A DNA stretch of 64,000 bases from NCBI RefSeq assembly GCF_000002415.2, contig NC_009916.1, positions 1,957,997 through 2,021,996 of the forward strand, read 5' to 3'. Under the pieces are notes generated by a model that saw only the letters and a list, made by a program, of their open reading frames with translations, did not search any database and was not told the DNA's origin. The position numbers were made by a program, and so were the translations under genes. The stretch is from Plasmodium vivax. Lineage: Eukaryota > Apicomplexa > Aconoidasida > Haemosporida > Plasmodiidae. Positions 1 through 11,807 of this stretch are shown here, piece after piece (positions within the stretch are counted from its first letter, which is position 1; each line of letters begins with the position of its first letter).

Positions 1-455
1 GCTCGATCTCGAGGACACAGCACGCTAACGCAACGGCAGAGAAACAATTCAACACGCATTCACAAAGGGGAAGAATAAAATCTGCATGAGCTACCATGGT
101 CTGTGTTAACCCTAGTGGACGCATGTTTCCTCCCCATTACGTGGGCACAGATATACGTATGCATGAATCGGGCCCGAGCATTTCCCCGTGCCGTTTTTTC
201 TGTTTTGTGTAGCGGCAAAGTGCGCATGATAAAACTTTTGCGAGTTTCCTTCAAGAATTTTTCGCCATCTCAGCACTTCGTCATTTTGCCTTCTCAACAC
301 GTCGCCATTTTGCCTCCTCACCGCTTCGCCTCTTCACCACTTCCCTTTTTCTTAAATTTCCAAATTCCCCGCATTTCTGAAACACACGAAGGTATCGCCT
401 CCCCGCGTGAAGTCTCCGCCACCCCCCCCATTTCGCCACCTCACCGAAGAACAAG
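1..455. other. 5' flank of the CCCH zinc-finger gene
   Basis: No gene is seen here. Bases 265-345 hold a degenerate pyrimidine-rich repeat in which 'cgccattttgcct' and 'ctcaccgcttcgcc'-like units alternate. A long C/T-rich run leads up to the ATG at 456. It is most likely promoter and 5' untranslated region. The short ORFs on both strands overlap each other and have no coding character. Confidence 0.5.
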
Positions 456-3400
456 ATGAGCGTGGGAGTGCCCGTGACCAAGTCCTTCAACAAGCTGAAG
501 AAGTACCCGTACGAGATAAACAAGTTTGATAGGCGAGAGACGAACGAATATTTTTACCTTCCCGTCGATTGTCCCCGTATGAAAAAATGTGATGATGCAT
601 ACTGCCCGTTAGCTCACACTAAGCTGGAAAAGATTTTCCACCCCATAGTATACAAAACGCAGGCATGTCAGATGGCGAAAGATGGGGCTTGTGATTACTT
701 TCAGAAGTGTGCCTTTTACCATGACTCGAATGACAAGAATGAGGCTCACTTGAATTGGACCATTTGGGAGAAGAAGTGGGACAAGTGGAGGAATAACATC
801 GATAGCATTTTGACGCAGCATAATAAGAATGATAAGGAAATCAGGAGGAAGGTGGAGAGCATTTTGAAGATCCGCATGCCGCACTTCAATTACAATTCAA
901 ATAAGAGTGGCCTCTTTTTGAACAAGAATGTGTCGTTTCACTCGACGTGGTCGAGCAGTGGCGGCAAGATGGGGGGCGGTATTGGCAGTCTGAGCGGTGG
1001 TATTGGCAGTCTGAGCGGCGGAATTGGCAGCAGCGTGGGGGGCGGGCTGAACAACCTGCTGTGCGGCTCCATCAACGCGTCCATCACGCACTGCCCCACG
1101 ACCATTTTCAGCAACCCGTGGAGTGCCAAACCGTTGAGCGGAGGAAAGAAATGCGTGAAAAGCGGCAATGAAAATAAGAGTGGCAACAACGGTGGAAACA
1201 ACAGTGGCCACAACAGTGGCGGTGGCTCCATCTGGGCAAATGAGCTGAGCGATTTGGGAACCCTAAGTTACGACAAAACGGCAAACATGAACACATCATT
1301 TATGAATAAAAATAATGTGTATTATGATGAAACTCTGAGTTATAATAGCAATACGACGGAGTGTGGACTCAATTTTGATATGCTAGACAATAATGCCTAT
1401 AAGGTTGTTGAGTTTTGCTTCACCGATTATGAAAATAATAGGACGAAGGGTGGTTGGAGGGATGGCTCCGATGTGGTGAGTGTGCAGGCGACGAATTCTT
1501 TCTTCTCGCACGGCGCGAAGGCGCAGGAGGGGGACCCCAAGGGGTCGTCCAACGTTGGCGCGGCGGGTGTAGTGAGCGGTGCTGCCAATGGTGCTGCTAG
1601 CAGTGCTCCCAGTGGTACTCCCAGTGGCGGTATCGCTGGAGAGGGCAGCTACGCCGTCCAGGATGGTACCCCCTTCCAGGAGCTGACCTACAACAAGGCG
1701 TGCGAATATTTTCCAGGCGTGGCAGAAATGGCAAGCGGAGAAGACGCAGCAAATCAGCCAGACGGAATGAACGCAAATCTGTGCAAAAAGGATCACTCAC
1801 ATGTGGACAGTTTTAAGGAGGACATGATAACAAACATGAGCAGCAGCCCAGAAGGTAACTTCGATTTGATAGGCTCGAAATATTTTTCCAACAATTCAAA
1901 TAATACTTCCATTTTTGAGAATTATGCAAATCTGTCCACCATATTTGATGCGAGTGAAAATAATAATAAGACGAGCAGCTTCGCCAACATCTCCAACTGC
2001 AATACGTTTGATCATCTCAGTTTTGATGACACGGGGAGAAGTGGGGCGAACAACTGCTTCCTTGCGAATGAGCATGTGCAGGGGGGAGAGGGCCCCAAGG
2101 GTGGCGTAGGGCATGCAGGAGGGCATCTTGCAGAGGTGGCGCTTGCCGAGGTGGAACACTCAGGCGTCGAACTGGCAGATGTGAAGCTGGCAGATGTGCA
2201 ACTCGCAGATGTGGGAAGCGTAATTCGATTCGTTGACGCCGGGGCGAGTGAAGCGCTCAGTGGCGTTGGCACCCCAGCTGTGGCAGTTGCCAAGGAGGCG
2301 AGTGAACCCAACGGGGTGAACAGCGAAAGGGAATTAAAGCCAGAAGACGGGAACAAAAATGGCAGTGTTACCTTGACAGGAAACACCACAAAGGGGCAAA
2401 ACAAAATGTCAAAGAAGAATAAAAATAAAAAAGGGGGCGGAGCAAATTTAGCAAACAATAACGGAAGTGGAAGCGGCAACGGCAGTAATGCACAGAGTGG
2501 AGGAAGCAATACCAGGGTAAGCACCTTTAGCGAAGTCCTTTGCACGGGGGGTATTGAAGTGAAGAGTGAACCGAACGAGAAAAGGAAAAACGCCAAAAAG
2601 GAGACTCCGATCGGCAAAAATTGCAACAATGAAAAGGACCAAGACGATAAGAAAAATGGAGGTAGCAAATTTTTGAATTCGCAGGAGAGGAACGATGAAG
2701 ATTTTGGCAGCGTTGAACAGGCATGTGTAGAGAAAGAGAAGGGGAAAAATGCCAAGGGGAAGAATGGCGAAGGTCAGGGCGCAAAGAAAAGCAGCAACGT
2801 ATCCAGTACGAACAAAAGTGGAAGTAAAAACGCGAAAAAGGGCACAGCGGAAAGTGGCAGTAATGGAGGCACGCCCAGGAATAGGAAGCAGGTCGAAAAC
2901 GACCACCGGGAGGGGGAGCAAAACGGCGGCAAGGAAGTCGAAGTTGGCCTCAAAGAAGTCGAAGTGGGCAGCCACGGGAGCGACCACCCCTTCAGAGACA
3001 AAGCTAGCAAAAACGGTAACGCGAGCGAGAAGAGTAGGAGCAGTGCTGTAAGCGGAAGAGACCTTCTCCTCAAAGGGAGCAGCAGCTGTGGTGGGGTGAA
3101 TCCCATGAGTGAGGCGAAAGCTCCCAGTGAGGAAGTAAGTACCGTTGTGTGCAGCAGTTCCAGTGCGAACTTTGACTGGGGGAATGGCAACCAAGATAGG
3201 GAGAATAAGATGCAGAGTAATGAGGGCACGACATTTAACAGTGTAGCAAGTGTGCAGAACAGGGGGAAGCTGATGGAAATTCATAATGGGAGTAACTCGA
3301 ATCATGGCCTTACGAGAAAATCCACCACGGAGTCCACCCTCAACAATGATAACCTCGTGGAGGATAAGAGGCAGGTGGAGGAGAGCTGCTGCCAAACGAT

Positions 3401-4586
3401 CAGCTACTCCAACTGCACAGAAAACGGTGTGCCGTTGAAGGAGCAGAACGAATATGCCATTTCGAACAAGCAACTTGTGCAACATAAGGAGGGTATGTTT
3501 TATAATTACGCGAGGGGTAGCCTGGATAGCAAGCTGGCCGGGTTGGAAGCTGCTGGGGGGAGAGACGGCGTAGGCGCGGGAGGCCAAATGGGCGAAGTGG
3601 GGGGCATCCTCTTTGGAAGGAAGGGAAACCAATCTGCGTTCGCTTTGAAGGAGGGGGAGGACCACTCGGGCATGTCCATGCAGGGGGGGAGCGGCGGAAT
3701 GGGTGATGAGTTGGGCAGCATTTTTAACCTCAGCCTGAACATGGGGAACCCGTTCAGCGAGGGGAGGGGAACTCCCTTCAGTGAGGGGAGGGGAACTCCC
3801 TTCAGTGAGGGGAGGGGAACTCCCTTCAGTGAGGGAAGAAGCTCTCCCTTTAGCGAAGGAAGAAGCTCTCCCTTTAGCGAAGGAAGAAGCTCTCCCTTTA
3901 GCGAAGGAAGAAGCTCTCCCTTTAGCGAAGGAAGAAGCTCTCCCTTTAGCGAGGGCAGGGGAAACCCATTTAGCGAAGGGAGAGGAAACCCCTTTAGCGA
4001 AAACAACCCGTCGAACGACACGTACAGCCACTTTTTTATAAAAGAGGAATCCTTCCACCCGCTGCAAAATAGCCAGTTTGAGGAGGCCTCGAAATCGAAG
4101 GCGTTTAACTCAAATGAGAAAGAAGCGAACGAGTCTATGGATTACACAAACAACCTGCTAAATATATTCCTCTCCTGTAATAGCATTAACGAAAACTTCG
4201 AATGCTCAAATGAAGGGGACAATAGGTTCGCCGATTTTAAAGACGGCACGAACTTTTTCAGTCACAAGGAAAAAGGGGTGACAAATGGAAGCGAATTTTT
4301 TAATTCTTCCTCCAACAGTTTTAACCCATTTGGGAATTACAATTTTTTGGGCCCTTCATGTTTACAGTGTAAGCAGTACAAAAATGAAATAAAAAATTTA
4401 ATGGTTCAAATAAAAATTTTAAGAGAGGAGCTGTTCAAGTGCAAGCAGATGATAATGGCCTCTGGGCTGAATGGAGGTAACGATGGTAAAGTGAATCCGT
4501 GTAATTACAATTGGACCAACACGAAGAGTTTTTTGGACGTTTATGAGAAGAAGAACTTCGTGTCTTCCATCGAGGCGAATGATTGA
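456..4586 (+). CDS. Large CCCH-type zinc-finger protein with low-complexity repeats
   Basis: Single-exon gene of 1376 residues. Two CCCH fingers sit at the N-terminus: C39-x5-C45-x4-C50-x3-H54 and C71-x7-C79-x5-C85-x3-H89. A conserved-looking basic/aromatic stretch follows to about residue 150. Tandem CCCH fingers of this spacing (plant TZF and Unkempt-like proteins) bind RNA, so a role in mRNA stability or translation is inferred; it is not shown here. The middle, about residues 160-1090, is Ser/Gly/Asn/Lys-rich low complexity. Residues 1098 to about 1183 are an eleven-fold octapeptide array of the form (N/T/S)PFSEGR(G/S). Near residues 1302-1334 a Cys-containing segment with heptad-like Ile/Leu spacing may form a short coiled coil. 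The ATG at 456 is chosen because it is the first in a long open frame and the fingers follow closely. Long antisense ORFs over this gene come from its GC-rich repeats. Confidence 0.93.
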   Translation: MSVGVPVTKSFNKLKKYPYEINKFDRRETNEYFYLPVDCPRMKKCDDAYCPLAHTKLEKIFHPIVYKTQACQMAKDGACDYFQKCAFYHDSNDKNEAHLNWTIWEKKWDKWRNNIDSILTQHNKNDKEIRRKVESILKIRMPHFNYNSNKSGLFLNKNVSFHSTWSSSGGKMGGGIGSLSGGIGSLSGGIGSSVGGGLNNLLCGSINASITHCPTTIFSNPWSAKPLSGGKKCVKSGNENKSGNNGGNNSGHNSGGGSIWANELSDLGTLSYDKTANMNTSFMNKNNVYYDETLSYNSNTTECGLNFDMLDNNAYKVVEFCFTDYENNRTKGGWRDGSDVVSVQATNSFFSHGAKAQEGDPKGSSNVGAAGVVSGAANGAASSAPSGTPSGGIAGEGSYAVQDGTPFQELTYNKACEYFPGVAEMASGEDAANQPDGMNANLCKKDHSHVDSFKEDMITNMSSSPEGNFDLIGSKYFSNNSNNTSIFENYANLSTIFDASENNNKTSSFANISNCNTFDHLSFDDTGRSGANNCFLANEHVQGGEGPKGGVGHAGGHLAEVALAEVEHSGVELADVKLADVQLADVGSVIRFVDAGASEALSGVGTPAVAVAKEASEPNGVNSERELKPEDGNKNGSVTLTGNTTKGQNKMSKKNKNKKGGGANLANNNGSGSGNGSNAQSGGSNTRVSTFSEVLCTGGIEVKSEPNEKRKNAKKETPIGKNCNNEKDQDDKKNGGSKFLNSQERNDEDFGSVEQACVEKEKGKNAKGKNGEGQGAKKSSNVSSTNKSGSKNAKKGTAESGSNGGTPRNRKQVENDHREGEQNGGKEVEVGLKEVEVGSHGSDHPFRDKASKNGNASEKSRSSAVSGRDLLLKGSSSCGGVNPMSEAKAPSEEVSTVVCSSSSANFDWGNGNQDRENKMQSNEGTTFNSVASVQNRGKLMEIHNGSNSNHGLTRKSTTESTLNNDNLVEDKRQVEESCCQTISYSNCTENGVPLKEQNEYAISNKQLVQHKEGMFYNYARGSLDSKLAGLEAAGGRDGVGAGGQMGEVGGILFGRKGNQSAFALKEGEDHSGMSMQGGSGGMGDELGSIFNLSLNMGNPFSEGRGTPFSEGRGTPFSEGRGTPFSEGRSSPFSEGRSSPFSEGRSSPFSEGRSSPFSEGRSSPFSEGRGNPFSEGRGNPFSENNPSNDTYSHFFIKEESFHPLQNSQFEEASKSKAFNSNEKEANESMDYTNNLLNIFLSCNSINENFECSNEGDNRFADFKDGTNFFSHKEKGVTNGSEFFNSSSNSFNPFGNYNFLGPSCLQCKQYKNEIKNLMVQIKILREELFKCKQMIMASGLNGGNDGKVNPCNYNWTNTKSFLDVYEKKNFVSSIEAND
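3747..4004 (+). repeat. 24-bp minisatellite coding for PFSEGR octapeptides
   Basis: About eleven tandem 24-bp units inside the zinc-finger gene. Three neighbouring variants occur in blocks: a TPFSEGRG block, then five SPFSEGRS copies nearly identical in DNA, then NPFSEGRG copies. Blocks of identical neighbours point to recent local duplication by slippage or unequal exchange. Copy number probably varies between isolates. Confidence 0.9.
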
Positions 4587-7500
4587 TGTGGGGTTTTCAC
4601 CCGAGGGGACAGCCTAGCAGAGCTCCCCCCGATCAGCGGAGGGTACCCCCCATAAAACCGCTTCTATATAGCAGCCATCGTGCAGACAATTTCGATGCGT
4701 TCTTTTACGCCCATTATAATTTTAGAAGTGGTTATGGAGCTCCACCCACGCACGTCCCATTTGAAATTGACAGAGAGTTAGGTCGCATCCCCGTTTGGAG
4801 GACTGCCCAGACGGCACTCATAATTAAAGAGTGCAAAAAAGCACACCATGTTGAGTTACTCCCATAGAATGAACAAATTTGAAGAATCGGCTACTCGCCC
4901 ATTATTTATTTAATTTCCTTTCGGATTTTTGCTTTCTCAAAATGGTAGAAGTTTTTTTGGGCACAATGCCCCGTGGGAGACTGCACACATGTACATATAC
5001 ATAAATATGTACGTATGTTATGTAGGTACCCCCATGTGTATTCTTTTTTTTTTTTTCCTTTTTTAACGTAAATATGAACGTTTGTGAATATAATGCCCAT
5101 TTTTTTTTTTTTTTTGAAGCACCTCAGTTGAGACGCGCGCGCTGCAGATTCATGCCCCCGTCTAGCGGGAGGCGAGAGTCAGCATGTGACGCGATGCGCA
5201 TTGTAAAATAGCACCAAGGGGAGCGGTTCGTACGGCTATGTGCAGCTGTGTACACATGTGTACATCTAAGCACATATGTGTACATCTATGTGCATATGGG
5301 TACATTTTTTGTGCGCGTACTGCGCGCTCAGGGGGGCTTGAATTCCAAACAGTTCGTCGTCCTCCCCCCCCTCCCCAACTGTACCACTACCTTTTCATGC
5401 CCACTTTTGAGATGTATTGTTTATTTGTGGACTTGTTAAACTACTTTCGACGCCCAAGTGATGCGAACGCCAGGGGGGGGGCATCCCTCCCCGCGCGCAC
5501 AAACGCGCACGTGCCCGCGCAGGAGGTCGACTGGGTTCATCTAATTAACTTGTTTGTGATTTTATGTTTTTTAGTAACCCTAGAAAAACTGGAAAAATAG
5601 ACACTAGAAAAATAGAAAAATAAAAACTATAAAAATAGAAACTAAAATAGAAAAATAGCAAAATAGACACTAGAAGAGTAGAAAAATTCTGCGACGAGAA
5701 ATCAACTTTAGCCCGTCTGCACACCAGCCGCTGAAAATCTTTTGGACTGAAAAGTTTGAAGCGTCCCGTGGGAGGGCGCATCGGTAGACATTTCTCATCG
5801 GGGGAGATAAGATGAACGGGGCACACCAAACAGCAGAGAGGGAACATAATGGCACCTATGTAACCCCTTTTTTGTGCGTGTTAGAAGCAGCCCTTTCTTC
5901 CAACCATTATATGTGCTCGTGCGGAGCTGCACATCTGTTTAAGCGTGGATGTATGCGGCAAAATGCGTGTATCCTAATTGGTGTCTGGGGCTTTGTAGCC
6001 ATGTACACGTGTTCCTACATTTCAATTTTACACATTTTCCGCCATTTAAATAGTTGTCCGCTTGCTTAGTCTCCCTTTTGTTTCTCTCTCTCAACGGAAC
6101 TTTTAACAGGTGCACATCTCACAGAAATGGGAAGCGATTAAGAGGCTCTTCCGATGTTGTGAAGAAAAGGCACTCCTTGCGAAATGAAAGTCATACAAAT
6201 GGGGGTGTACTCTCCAGATTATTTGGTTTCCATTTTCATTCCGAAGATGGCTACCCAATGCGGGCACACATCTGTCGCACTGTTGAGGGGAAGCGTGAAC
6301 CGTTGTGCACATGTAGATGTACAGAGGCATCAGTGGGGTTATATGCACTATTATTCGTGCCCCTTCGTACGAGTGAGGCGATATTTCTCACGTCCTGCGA
6401 CCGAATGATAAGTGTGCGAGATGGGAAACTCTTTTGAATTCTCCTTTACGAGCATGTTGCCATGGGGAGGTTCTACAGGCGTTCCCCTAAAACACGCTCA
6501 AAGAAAAGAATTAACAATTTGCAGGTGAAAATGAAAAGGAAATAACTGCACAGGCTACATGACGTAACGCCTCTCTGCATTGTTTTTTTTTTTTTTACAC
6601 TGATTTTATAACTTTTTAAGCTGCTAACGAGTTAGGCAAGAGAGTAGATCATTTCGTTTTCAATCCCATTTGCAACATATTGAATATGTGACTACCTTTT
6701 GGTGAGGATCTAATCGAAAGGTAGCTCGGAGCACCCCTGTGTTAGATGCGGCTTCCATGAAACTTTAAATTGCGTTCGATTGGCTCTACATGGGGTAAAC
6801 ACCTTTGCATGCGTAATAACGTAACAGTTCTATATGGGTTAATCAACGGAGGGTGAAATGCCTCTCCACTACCGCCTTTATGAAGAAGCCTTTTCCTTTT
6901 CGCGAACGAGTTGGGCATCGTCCAAGCTGGCCTATCCTTCTAGGCGTTCACCAGGTGGCCACGCGCATGTGTAAATGTATGAACGTATGAACGTATGAAC
7001 GTGTTCGTGCCTGCCTCTTACCTATGTTAGTATAGGGGGAACAAAACTGCAGTTACGAGGGAGCTACCCATGTAGATGCTAACCTACAAGATTTATCGCC
7101 ACTCGCTCATCGCACGTGTAGGAGGAAGAAAGAGTATATGTGCGAATGGCTGCCCAGATGCTGCAAAGCGTCCACATAAAGAAAACTGACGAAGTAGCAA
7201 CTACCGTTGTGTGAGTGAGAGCGCAGTGGTTTTTGCCTGTGAAGAAAGGTTGCGTGGATGTAATTACATATTACTGGAGGCATTTTAGCTTCGGAACAAA
7301 TTGGAGAGTTCCACTCGTTCGTCAAAATGAGCTTAGATTGACTGCCCCGGGAGCACACTCAAACAGGGGCCATTCCCCTTATGGAAAGAAAAAAAAAAAA
7401 AAAAAAAGAAGCAAATATACATGTAGTATTTTTTAAATGTGTACAATTTTTTTACCACTGGAAAGTGCACACACCAGTTAGGCACAGCGCTGTTTAAAAT

Positions 7501-8726
7501 CCTTCAGCCGTTGCGAACCGCGACGAGTGAAACGCTGCCTCTTTTAAGGTCAGGTGGTATGTGGAGAACCTGTGTAGCGGTGCAACGCGCGCATGTGCAT
7601 GTTCATATGCATGCCGCCAAATGAGTAGGTGTAGTGTGTAGAGGTGCACACCTTTTATATGTGCTTATATACACCGACGTGTAATTAAATTGCTCGCATG
7701 GAGAGCACGAACATGTGATGAAGCGATAACGCATTGGCCACAACTTTAGTTTCGTCGAACCCCAGTTGTTATCTTTCACTTTGCGTGGTAATCTCAGCAT
7801 AAATTTTTATTTTCTTCACTTGTGCGGATGAGAATGCATGTTCGCGGGCAGGCGGTAATTCACTACATAACGAGCTGACGTCAAGTTTTACGGGAAAAGA
7901 ACGCGGGTGAAGAGGAAATAGTAAAAAAATAGTCGCAACTGATGGGAAGAAAAAATTTCACATTTGTGGGGTGTCAAAATTTTTGGGGGGAGTTGAATTT
8001 ACTGAAATGTGCCACGTGTGTGTGTTCGGCTGGCAGAGAAGAAGGGGCGCTGCGCTGAAGTGGTGAAGAGGTGGCAAGCAAAACACGCAGATGCTGTTCT
8101 AATAATCGTACTCGCAGGCAGGAACGGAAGCGCGAATTGGCGAAGTACGGAAGGGCAACTGAAGTGCTATTCGCTCGGTTAAATCGCAAAAAAGTTGCCG
8201 CGCAAAGGAGACAAGAGGTGCCAGGGTACAGGTGTTCTTAATTTATCTCGCGCCATGTTCGTGGGAGGGGTGGTAGAAAAATTCTTCACGAGTTGTTCAT
8301 AGAGTTGGTTGTACTGGTTAAGTCACCTTTTGGGAGTTTTTTTTTCCGCAAATTTAAAAAAAAAAAAAAAAGAGAAAGAAACAAAAAAAAGAAAAAAAAG
8401 AGAGAGAGAAAAAAAAAAAAATAAATAAATAAAAGAGGGTGAAACAAAAAAGGGACAAAACGGCAAAATAAACGCGACAACTGAACCCCTTATAAATTTT
8501 TCTACCCACGCGGTGTATTTAATATATACCGCGTTCGTTCAACATTTAGCAGTTGTGCGAAGGACGCTGCTAACTACATGTGATGAGCACATGGCCACCG
8601 CTTAGCCAGATATGTGGGGAAGAATTGGTGCAATTAGCAACGTACTTACTGTATGTTACACTATTGTGTATTTAACGAAGTTTCAACAGGGTAAATTGCA
8701 AAGTTGATAGTTTTCCCTTTTTAGAG

Positions 8727-8761
<35 letters not shown>

Positions 8762-9324
8762 CGCTGAATTTTCCTGCCCAGAGAGAAACGTACCGATAAA
8801 TGGGAAGATCTAAGCAGTACGTACGGAAATGTGTGTAGTTGTTCTGGTGTGTATATGAGGAACCGTTCAGTTGTCGTAATAGGTAGGGCGGTCCAATCCT
8901 TTTTCTTTTTCGTTCTTTTTTTTTTTTTTTAGAATGAAAACTGAAGAGAGAAAAAAAGGGATAGGATTATTGTAATTTTTCAGCACACTGAATTATGGGT
9001 TACCTTTCCTTCTCGGATGACCCCGTGAACTTAAATTATCTCATTTTGAAATGCCAATGTACTTATTTTGGCTATATTATTTGAACATTCTGGTAAATTG
9101 GAGTGTTGCCCCTGCTTCAGCATCGACCGCCAAGCGTTCGCGGTGGTAAAGTGTGTGCCCCCCGAGCCCCGAGCGGCTTGCTTTATATAGATTTTTTTTT
9201 TTTTTCACCTATTCATTTTTTGTTATATTGTTTTTCCCCGTTGTAGATAGAAGTGCTTTTGGGTATACACATCTCCGGATTTGACTCACTCCTGTTGTTC
9301 GGGTAATACGGAAAGGATTGGAAG
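4587..9324. other. Gene-free stretch between zinc-finger gene and secreted helical protein gene
   Basis: No protein gene can be supported. Short ORFs are present on both strands but overlap one another, contain microsatellite-coded residues and have no signal, domain or splice context. The stretch holds many poly-T/poly-A tracts (5041-5116, 6580-6596, 7389-7407, 8357-8420, a run of about 30 A ending near 8759), a GTACATATGTG-like alternating segment at 5238-5310, and an A-rich 'gaaaaatag' repeat at 5580-5690. The last kilobase is presumably the promoter of the gene at 9325. Confidence 0.5.
5580..5690. repeat. Degenerate 'agaaaaatag' satellite
   Basis: Units of roughly 10 bp (gaaaaatag, gaaactaaaa, gacactaga) are repeated about ten times with drift. 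No coding role is seen. Confidence 0.7.
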
Positions 9325-11284
9325 ATGGGCGGGGTGACTGCCTCTCGGTGGGGGACCATCCTTTGGTGCATTTTATTCTTCTCACTTTTGGCGAGTAGCG
9401 CGTCCGTCGAATGGGTTGCCACTGAGCAGTTAGCGTGCAATTTCCACCGTCACTCTTCCTCCGCGTAATTATTACCGCCTCGCTTCCCCCCCCTGCAGAT
9501 GCCCGCCCAGCGCTAGCTCACGCGGAAACTCAAGATGGAAGAGGACGTTGGCAGATACCCTCGCCGAAGGAGGCGAAGAGATTGTAAACGACAACGGGCT
9601 GTCCATAGCCCAAGTGGAAGATATGTGCAAAAAGAAAGACGCAAGTTTGTCGGATAAAATATACGGCTTGTATCTGCATGACACGAAGGATCTCTTCGTG
9701 GAGCTAATCAATTTCGTCATGTACACGGATTATGAAGAGCATGTGAAAACTGAGAAAAAGATTTTCACATCCACTCACCGTTCGTTAACATTTATGAAGG
9801 AAAATATAAAAAAAAAAATGGAAGAATTGATTAATTCAGCTAGGAAGTATATCGATGAGCTGTTGGGAAGTTACGATTTTTTAGACAAAAATGAGTGGGA
9901 GTCCATATCTAAGTTAAATTTATTCTTAGATATAAATGGAGACCAGGATGTGTTGTTGATAAATGGAAGGGATATATTTTTTCACGTGATGGAAGTGAGT
10001 TTCACGAAAATAATTCCCCTAAATACGCAGGACGTGTTGGAAAATGTTACTGAATTGTTTAAACATAATAAGAATATTTATGAAGAGTATGAAAAGAAAG
10101 TTTTTAAGATTGAAAAGGACATAAAAACATTTTTAGGAACTGGAGGGAATAGGTTTCCCCTGAATTATACCCACTGGAATAATAGCTACATTAATATTAC
10201 CCAGAATGTGGCAGTGAGAGCTTTTATGGATGATTTTTACAGCTATTTTGGCCGCCTAGAAAGGAAGCTCCTATATAACCCTAAGAGATTGACAAGGATA
10301 GACATATCCTTCTTAGATGGGACGTTGGAAGCGATTAATAACATTATAAAATCCACAATTGAACACAAAACGGAGATGTTATTTAGTCTCTTAAACGGCA
10401 TATTTGAGGGAGATTTAAGGTCCATTTTGGGTTTTTTCACCCACCTATTTGATACAGAACGTAAGAAGAACGAAGTGGTTTTAAAAGCCATTGAGACAGA
10501 AAAGGCGGGGATGATGTACGACAGTAACTTTCTATTCGACGTAGAATCTTTATATGTGGAAGAAAAAAAAGATATACAAAATGCCTTGTCCAAATTCAGC
10601 CATTTTATGAAAGTCAATTTTGGTTTCGATGTGGGCAGCACAAGTGTTCACTTGCTCAAAAGTAAAATTGAAGACGCGGAGGTGGAGCAGAAGGAGCAGC
10701 AAATTATGAAGCTGTTCAAAATTATCGTCCACGAATTGTTGTGTAGAAAACAAGTTATCGAATTTTTTGCCCTTGTAAATTCGCTGAAGAAAAACTCCAA
10801 AACGGTCATCTCCTATTTTAGGAAAGTTTGGGGCTGCCTGACCACCAAAAATGACACTTGCATATTTATCGAAACGAGGAGGTTGATTCCGCTCATGTCT
10901 AGGTATACAGAAATTAGGGAAAAAAATAACTGCGATTTTAAACACAATGACAGTGAAGAAAATGTAGTAGATCTGATGAAGGATATAAAGAGTACGCTCT
11001 ACCGATATAGGATTGCCATCAAAATATTGTTCCTGCTGATTGAGGACCTCAAGTTGGCCAAGCAGCTTAACGTCGACTATGAACGGCTGGTCAGGGAGAA
11101 GAAGAAAGCGCAGAAGGAAAATTACGACAGCAGGGAGAGGGACAGGGAGAAAAGGGAGAAAATTTACAAAAAGGCCGTCGAGGAATGGACCAGCAAGTTG
11201 GAGACCAAGAAGAGCGCCATCGACTCGAACAAGAACGCCATCATATTCTACCTCTGCTTAATTAAGGAGTTCAAACTGGGTTAG
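9325..11284 (+). CDS. Two-exon secreted alpha-helical protein with a canonical PEXEL; predicted exported protein
   Basis: The long frame in exon 2 (from 9499) has no suitable ATG: the first in-frame Met lies well inside. An upstream ATG at 9325 opens a frame with a clear signal peptide (charged start, then a hydrophobic core with ILWCILFFSLL). A pyrimidine-rich acceptor ends at 9498. Donors at 9402, 9429, 9435 and 9465 all keep frame; I favour GT at 9429 (70-bp intron), giving 629 residues. Early exon 2 reads R-T-L-A-D, a canonical PEXEL RxLxD, at about residues 50-54, so export into the host red cell is predicted. The rest is helical, rich in Lys/Glu/Ile/Leu, with a strongly charged basic-acidic helix near residues 555-610. 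No transmembrane segment follows the signal. I do not recognise the family and see no PHIST tryptophan pattern. The last codon before the stop at 11282 is Gly. Confidence 0.82.
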
Positions 11285-11807
11285 ACTGAGCTCCTTACAG
11301 TTTCGATTTTGCCCTCAAGTGGCACTTCAGGTTGGCCCGCTCGTTCGCCTTTCCTCTCACTTTCGCTTTCTCATTTTGCAACCCGTTTTGTGAGCCCCGA
11401 TTAGGGGTGGACAATGCGCAAATGGTGCATTCCACCTGCGCGGGGGGACAATAAGCATTACGGGTGATGATGAAGGGGGGGAGGACGACGATGCTTCCAC
11501 CTAGGAGAGGTTCCCCTGCAGAACTCCCTGCACGCGAATGTGCACCCGCATCTGCTTCAATGTGTCTGTTCCTGCGGAGATGCGTTCACAACTACGCTCA
11601 TTCGTGCGCGTACATTTAGAAAGCTAATTCATGCTGTCCTTCTGTGAATTACACATTTTTGCGCTGAGCAGCATGCCTATTTGTTTTTTCCCCTTTTAAT
11701 GCCTTTTTTCTCCCCCACCCCTGGCACATACACTCTTCACTGTTCATTTATTTTGTTTTTTTTTTGCGTTTTCCACACCTGAGTTATGTTTTTCCGTTAT
11801 TGGGATT

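Noticed and set aside
2448..4067. 539-codon minus-strand ORF and other antisense ORFs over the zinc-finger gene
   Set aside because: They mirror the sense repeats and GC-rich low-complexity codons. They have no domain, and the sense strand has two well-formed CCCH fingers in one long frame.
4583..4867. 94-codon ORF overlapping the stop of the zinc-finger gene
   Set aside because: It lies in the 3' untranslated region, has no motif, and a stop-start overlap is not expected in a eukaryotic gene.
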